From: Hericium rajendrae
Lineage: Eukaryota > Basidiomycota > Agaricomycetes > Russulales > Hericiaceae
Direction: 5' to 3'
Assembly: GCA_033439255.1 (NCBI GenBank)
Contig: CM065883.1
Location: 2,418,001 to 2,482,000, forward strand
DNA length: 64,000 bases
Below the pieces are notes generated by a model, which had not been told where the DNA came from, did no database searches, and saw only the letters and a program-made list of their open reading frames with translations. Below are positions 59,965 through 64,000 of this stretch, piece after piece. Within the stretch, counting starts at the first letter, position 1. Each line of letters opens with the position of its first letter. Position numbers and translations under genes: made by a program.

Positions 59965-59996
59965 GAGAGTATCGCTCGAATTCGAGCGATACTCTC
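59965..59996. repeat. Palindrome module, copy 3
   Basis: A perfect 32-base palindrome: GAGAGTATCGCTCGAA followed by its reverse complement. GTAAGT at 59,922 lies 43 bases before it, as in copy 1. Lies in the hAT element. Confidence 0.92.
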
Positions 59997-60035
59997 GGTT
60001 TTTGTCTCTTTGCTACGGAACCTCGCTGCGCTTTC

Positions 60036-60185
60036 CCATCGCCCGTCGCCATCGCCCATCGCCCATCGCCGTCGCCCATCGCCCGTTGCCGTTGCCGACT
60101 GCCCGTTGCCGTCGCCCATTTTCCATCGCCGTCGCCCATTTCCCATCACTGCCGCACCTCTTCCATCACTGCCGCACCTCTTCCA
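60036..60185 (+). repeat. Minisatellite of CCATCGCCCGTCG-like units
   Basis: About a dozen imperfect repeats of 'CCATCGCC' and 'CCGTTGCC' within the hAT element, just after palindrome copy 3. Ends with two copies of ACTGCCGCACCTCTTCCATC. Confidence 0.85.
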
Positions 60186-60460
60186 TCCCGCCATGTCACT
60201 AGCGCGCCACGCGACGGCGTGCATGACCCCGGACAAACCCATGCGCGTGTCGCCCTCCACTATGCTACAATACCGGCCACCATGCCTGCGCACGACACCG
60301 CACACGTGGAGGCATCACTCTCGAACGTGCCGAATGCCTTGCCCGTTCCTGCCCGTGGATCGCCCAACCCCTCCGCAGAGCGCCACGCATGCACGCACGC
60401 AGACGTGGTACAGCGGCGCAGGGCTTCAACGGCCAGTGCATGCCCTGTCTGCTTACACGG

Positions 60461-60611
60461 TGGAGTGGCCTAAGGGCGAGAGCTATGCCCAAGGTGATGA
60501 CAGTGCAGACGAGGCTACTCTACATGAGGTGAGACTAGCTATGGACATGCTGACTAAGCCTCGGCATCCTCCGAACCTCTGCATGCAGGGAGCCACAGGC
60601 TCCCTAGTCCA
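60461..60611 (-). repeat. Miniature element terminal repeat, downstream copy
   Basis: 151 bases, same as 63,225-63,375. Flanking ACGG at 60,457-60,460. Confidence 0.9.
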
Positions 60612-60657
60612 GGTGCCCCCCTCGAAAAAAGCGACGTCCGCGTCGCTGATGAACAAC

Positions 60658-62928
60658 CTAAGAACCAGAACCATGAACCCAACCTAACCCTCGAAGCACT
60701 CGACCCAACTCCTGAAGACGAGGATCCCCCTGCCAATCAAGAGGTGAAAGCTCCTGCTTCACCGAACTTGGAACCAAAGATGATGAGATAAGGACAGCAG
60801 GACGGTCTGCACGAAGACCGGCAGGATGTCGCCGTGTGATGATGGGCTCGGAAGAGGGAATGAACAGTCGAAGTGGGCATGAAGTACGAGTGGGCCGTGC
60901 TTGAGATCGCCTTGCGCGCCGTTTTAGGGAATCGAATGGCCGCGCGGAGCTAGAACGAAGAATTGAAAAATCACGAGGTGGGGGAGAGATCAACGGAGCA
61001 GGATGAGAAATAGCAGGTAATGAGGCATCATCAGCCCACGAAAATGAAGGTAAAGGAGTATGTGCAGTATTAAAAGAAGCAGGGGAGTCATTATGGGACA
61101 AAGAATGGTTGTTAAGAGACGTGGAAACATTAGAAATGGTTGGAGGCATATGAGAATGAATAATGTTGGGAGTCAAAACTGTATGCGAGTTGGTATCGTG
61201 AGTGGACAAAACACGAAGAAAAGGACTATTAGAAACTTCAGTAGCCATAGCAAGGTCGAGCGTGCTGGAAGCCAGCAGTGTTTGCGACGCGCGATCGACG
61301 CGTGCGGGCCAATCGACATCATCCGTTTGGACGACGGTGACAGCGCATGAGGCACTGCTCACCTCTGCGAACACCTGCTCATGGCCATCCTTCAATTCGG
61401 ACTTCCTTCCTGCATCGAAACCCTCCTGGAAGCCTACGTGCTTCCCCTTCTTCAATCCAGCAGCCTCGCCCCTCGCAATCGCTTTCGCGAGGATCTCGGT
61501 GAGGAGACCGGGTTCGATCTCCTGCACGATCCTGGCGCGGGCAGGCGCAGAGGAGCGTGGCGTGTCAGTCTGCATGCTGGCTTGGACACGGGAATGCGGG
61601 GAGTGCGAGTCGTCGGGTGGAGACAATGGGATTGCGGTTGGGGGTGAGTCTTCGGCTTGAATGCCTGTGCCGATGTACGAGATCGCGCGCGTGGGGATGG
61701 GGTCGTGAGTCTGGACGTGTACGTTGACGCGCGGGGTCGTGAATGGAGTGTTGAGCGGAGGTGAGGACACGAGGGCGTCGGCTTGCACGCCAGCGTGAAT
61801 GCGTGCGATGGGAAAGGGTGCGGCGTCGGCTTGTATGCCAACGTGTAGACGCGGGGACGCGGTGGTCGTGTCGATAGGCGATAGGGGCATGAACGGAGGG
61901 TCGTCCGTTTGGACGTCTGCGTGGGCGCGCGAAGTCGTAGGGGACGTGTCGGCAGGCGGGGAATGTGGAGAGGTCGAGACGTCCGCCTGGACGCTGGCAT
62001 CGACGCTGGAGGGCGTACTCACCTCGGTACGCGCGATTTCGAGACCTTCTTGGTACCCATACCACCTCCCTAGTTCATACCCGTCCTTCCACGCTCGCTC
62101 TCTCTGCTGCTCCTCGACCCTCGCTTCTCTCTTCGTGTGCCTCTTTCCTTCCTCAAACCCTTCTCTCCAGCCTCGCTCTTGGCCCTCCTTCAGGGCCTTC
62201 ACTCGCACCTCACATCGCGCCTCTATTCGCATCGCGTTCTGCGCGTCCTCGATTATGTTATCGAGGAGGTCCTCGTCGATCTCCTCGACGGACATGGCCG
62301 GGCTCGTACGCGGTGCGAGCGATTCGGGTTTGCGGCTGTGGACATTGACGCGGTCGAAGTCGTGCACGGGGCACTGGAAATACGCGTCCGGTGGGCCTGC
62401 GCGATCGAGAGCAGTCGCGAGATCCGCGAGAGCTGCTGCTGCAGGGGCAGATAGGGCGGGAAACGGTGGGCGTAGCGTGGTAGGCGTGGTCTGGTAGGTG
62501 CTGACACGCGTTCGTTGCGCGATGATGTCGATGGTGTCGAACGGGTCGCTGGTGGGCGTAGTCAATGCCGGTGGTGTGTCGCGGGGCTCGGGACACGAGT
62601 CAAGCTCGTGGGCTGCGTGCGTTTGCGGTGTTGCTATGGCAACGGGCTCCTCTGCGTGTGTATCGACGATGGCCGGCTCGCGAACGAGCGTGGTGTCGAT
62701 GGTGGGATACGCGGGGGTTGTTGCACGAGGCGCGCGAGTCGCGTCTGCCTCGTGGCTATCGCGCGGTTGCGGTGGTGCTTTCGCGAGGGGTTCCTCAGCG
62801 TCGCATGCGGTTGTCGTATCGACTGGGGCACTGTGTGCGTCGAGTGGAACTGCGGGGCTCGGGGTAGCAGCTAAGGCTGCTGCTGCTGTTGCTGCAGCTC
62901 GGCGCGCGGCTGAGCGCTTCTTGCCCAT
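60658..62928 (-). CDS. Uncharacterised protein with repeated VQTD-like motifs, carried by the LTR element
   Basis: An uninterrupted frame of 756 codons from ATG 62,928 (MGKKRSAARRAAATAAAALAA); an in-frame start at 63,108 would add 60 residues. The N-terminal third is Pro/Thr/Ala-rich and disordered. Next comes a charged helical part with Gly-spaced repeats (GWREGFEEGKRHTKREARVE, GYELGRWYGYQEGLEIA). Then about nine segments with [V/I/M]Q[T/A][D/E], for example ADVQTDD, VGIQADA, AGVQADA, VHVQTHD, TGIQAED, ASMQTDT, VVQTDD, spaced roughly 20-40 residues apart. A second Gly-spaced helix (GLKKGKHVGFQEGFDAGRK) lies among them. No enzyme domain is recognised. The motif array resembles multivalent dynein light chain (LC8) binding regions; that is inference. 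Confidence 0.6.
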   Translation of the reverse strand: MGKKRSAARRAAATAAAALAATPSPAVPLDAHSAPVDTTTACDAEEPLAKAPPQPRDSHEADATRAPRATTPAYPTIDTTLVREPAIVDTHAEEPVAIATPQTHAAHELDSCPEPRDTPPALTTPTSDPFDTIDIIAQRTRVSTYQTTPTTLRPPFPALSAPAAAALADLATALDRAGPPDAYFQCPVHDFDRVNVHSRKPESLAPRTSPAMSVEEIDEDLLDNIIEDAQNAMRIEARCEVRVKALKEGQERGWREGFEEGKRHTKREARVEEQQRERAWKDGYELGRWYGYQEGLEIARTEVSTPSSVDASVQADVSTSPHSPPADTSPTTSRAHADVQTDDPPFMPLSPIDTTTASPRLHVGIQADAAPFPIARIHAGVQADALVSSPPLNTPFTTPRVNVHVQTHDPIPTRAISYIGTGIQAEDSPPTAIPLSPPDDSHSPHSRVQASMQTDTPRSSAPARARIVQEIEPGLLTEILAKAIARGEAAGLKKGKHVGFQEGFDAGRKSELKDGHEQVFAEVSSASCAVTVVQTDDVDWPARVDRASQTLLASSTLDLAMATEVSNSPFLRVLSTHDTNSHTVLTPNIIHSHMPPTISNVSTSLNNHSLSHNDSPASFNTAHTPLPSFSWADDASLPAISHPAPLISPPPRDFSILRSSSARPFDSLKRRARRSQARPTRTSCPLRLFIPSSEPIITRRHPAGLRADRPAVLISSSLVPSSVKQELSPLDWQGDPRLQELGRVLRGLGWVHGSGS

Positions 62929-63224
62929 ACCGGGTAATCGCGCGAACGGTGTCGAACGCGGGTGCGAGTGTTGAACTACGAGCACGGGGGACACTTGATG
63001 ATGGCCTAGGACACGAGAGACACGGGATGAACACGAGACACGGGGTAGACACAGGAGTGTGTGAGAACACGAGAAACGAGCGCAACACGGGGCGCGAGAA
63101 CGGGACACGAGGCGCGCGAGAGAGACAACGAAAATGATGCGAAAAGGCCAGAAAAAAGCCAGAAAAGCCAGGAGTGACTCAACCCAAAGCTGTGGTGGGT
63201 CGAATCACACTCTCATCACCAAGA

Positions 63225-63375
63225 TGGAGTGGCCTAAGGGCGAGAGCTATGCCCAAGGTGATGACAGTGCAGACGAGGCTACTCTACATGAGGTGAGACT
63301 AGCTATGGACATGCTGACTAAGCCTCGGCATCCTCCGAACCTCTGCATGCAGGGAGCCACAGGCTCCCTAGTCCA
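63225..63375 (-). repeat. Miniature element terminal repeat, upstream copy
   Basis: 151 bases, same as 60,461-60,611. Flanking ACGG at 63,376-63,379. Confidence 0.9.
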
Positions 63376-63826
63376 ACGGACATACGACCTTCTCTCCCAT
63401 GCCTCTCACTATTTATCAGTGCTTTCAACTCACGCGTGCCACCAATATTGCGCCGCCAACGGCATGTCGATGCGTGTTATGACCCCGCATCCACCATGTT
63501 ACACGCGTAGTACCGAGCTGCTTGCGCACAGTCCCTAAGTGCTGTCGAGAGTCCTTGGTACTGCACCAGGCAGTTGGGTGATTATCTATGTAGTCTTACT
63601 TACAATGTAGTAATAAAATAGTATATTTATCATGCTGCAATTACATTGTTGCCTGATTGTTAACAACTGACCTGCGAGTGACCTGCTGCTGTACGAGTAC
63701 CTGACCCGCAAGTCCGAATCACCCGGTGGCTGAAACCCGGACGGATCCAGGTCAGCCCTTGCGCTGGGTGAGAAACCCGCAGGTTCGGATCCGGGTCACC
63801 TGTGAGTGCACTCGTGTCGAACCCTA
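63376..63826. other. Right part of the hAT element
   Basis: Ends in subterminal repeats of the kind CACCCGGTGGCTGA...CCCG and the TIR. No coding region seen. Confidence 0.6.
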
Positions 63827-63834
63827 CCTACCAT
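63827..63834. repeat. hAT target-site duplication, right
   Basis: CCTACCAT, identical to 59,311-59,318. Confidence 0.92.
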
Positions 63835-64000
63835 CTCTTGTCCTTAAAACTCGAAAATTTTGTAAGATTAGAAGGCTATTAGACTCAGTCAGACCTATTG
63901 AATACTTACAGCCATTTGGAAAAATGATGACAGTGTCCGTCCCGTAGGAATTCTCGTGGCGTCATCGGAATCCTGCCTTTGCCAAATTGGGCGCGATGTG

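Larger units (their letters stand above)
60461..63375 (-). mobile_element. Miniature LTR element (TRIM/LARD-like) carrying a long ORF
   Basis: Two 151-base direct repeats beginning TGGAG and ending GTCCA (60,461-60,611 and 63,225-63,375) look identical by eye and are flanked by ACGG on each side. On the minus strand a primer-site-like tract starts three bases inside the repeat (TGGTGATGAGAG, 63,221 down), complementary to a tRNA 3' end. A purine tract GAGGGGGGCACC abuts the other repeat (60,623-60,612). No gag or pol is present, so it depends on another element for movement. Near-identical ends suggest a recent insertion; it lies inside the hAT element. It looks whole as a non-autonomous element. 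Confidence 0.82.
59319..63826. mobile_element. Non-autonomous hAT-type transposon
   Basis: Terminal inverted repeats TAGGGTTGGACACGAGT (59,319) and, inverted, TAGGGTTCGACACGAGT (63,826), one mismatch in 17. The 8-base target duplication CCTACCAT is perfect. Subterminal repeats such as GACCTGCGAGTGACCTGCGAG and GGATCCAGGTCA occur at both ends, as is usual for hAT elements. No hAT transposase is seen. The interior has palindrome module copy 3, a GC-rich tract, and a nested miniature LTR element. Without the latter it would be about 1.6 kb. It lies 101 bases after the NACHT/WD40 stop codon. Confidence 0.9.

Noticed and set aside
63199-63221. A stretch that reads like the 3' end of a tRNA including CCA
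   Set aside because: Nuclear tRNA genes do not encode CCA and no 5' half is present. It fits a primer-binding site next to the LTR repeat, read on the other strand.
60461-63375. The 151-base repeats as a simple local duplication
   Set aside because: TG...CA ends, ACGG on both sides, a tRNA-complementary tract and a purine tract together fit an LTR element better.

Overview
The window is nuclear DNA of a filamentous basidiomycete, most likely a wood-decay agaricomycete (Polyporales-like). The evidence is: genes with many 50-60 base GT-AG introns; tandem families of MYND-finger, F-box and extended short-chain dehydrogenase genes; two fungal NLR genes (NB-ARC/TPR and NACHT/WD40); a GH75 chitosanase; and a dense nest of LTR, LINE and TIR transposons. 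Species assignment is inference.

Layout. Bases 1-7.2 kb hold three intact tandem copies of an extended SDR gene (seven exons each, almost identical exon lengths) and one decayed 3' fragment. Bases 7.4-16.1 kb hold a minus-strand array of five MYND zinc-finger genes (three intact, one with an in-frame stop near its end, one decayed), with a GH75 chitosanase gene lodged between them on the plus strand. Bases 16.7-24.2 kb are a gene-dense, conserved stretch: an F-box/leucine-rich protein, acireductone dioxygenase (ADI1), adenylylsulfate kinase, a SEC14-type lipid transfer protein and SNU13. ADI1 and APS kinase are neighbours and both serve sulfur metabolism.

Bases 24.6-28.2 kb are an intact NB-ARC/TPR receptor gene on the minus strand. 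Its 3' half is far richer in A+T than its 5' half. EMG1/NEP1 lies at 31.7-33.1 kb. Two broken, inverted copies of the receptor's 5' half follow at 33.8-35.7 kb. A 5'-truncated LINE with a poly(A) tail and 15-base target duplications sits at 37.0-38.6 kb, at the very start of a second receptor gene (NACHT/WD40).

That second receptor starts near 38.6 kb and is cut inside a WD40 repeat at 42,773. Its last repeats and C-terminus reappear at 58,517-59,217. The 15.7 kb between is a nest: an outer TIR DNA transposon (42,774-58,514) holding a nearly whole Ty3/Gypsy chromovirus (42,847-49,946) and a second, inverted copy of the same TIR family (52,956-55,712). Just downstream, a non-autonomous hAT element (59,319-63,826, perfect 8-base target duplication) holds a miniature LTR element (60,461-63,375, 151-base terminal repeats that look identical by eye) with a long open frame rich in regularly spaced VQTD-like motifs.

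The most unusual signal is a module seen three times, in two unrelated transposon families: a splice-donor-like AGGTAAGTA, then 43-44 bases later a 30-32 base palindrome, then a GC-rich, stop-poor tract. One copy has a base change in both arms that keeps the pairing. I found no published name for it from memory, and the sequence alone does not give its role.

Exon boundaries were placed by eye from splice signals, reading frame and paralogue comparison. Small errors of a base or two are possible.
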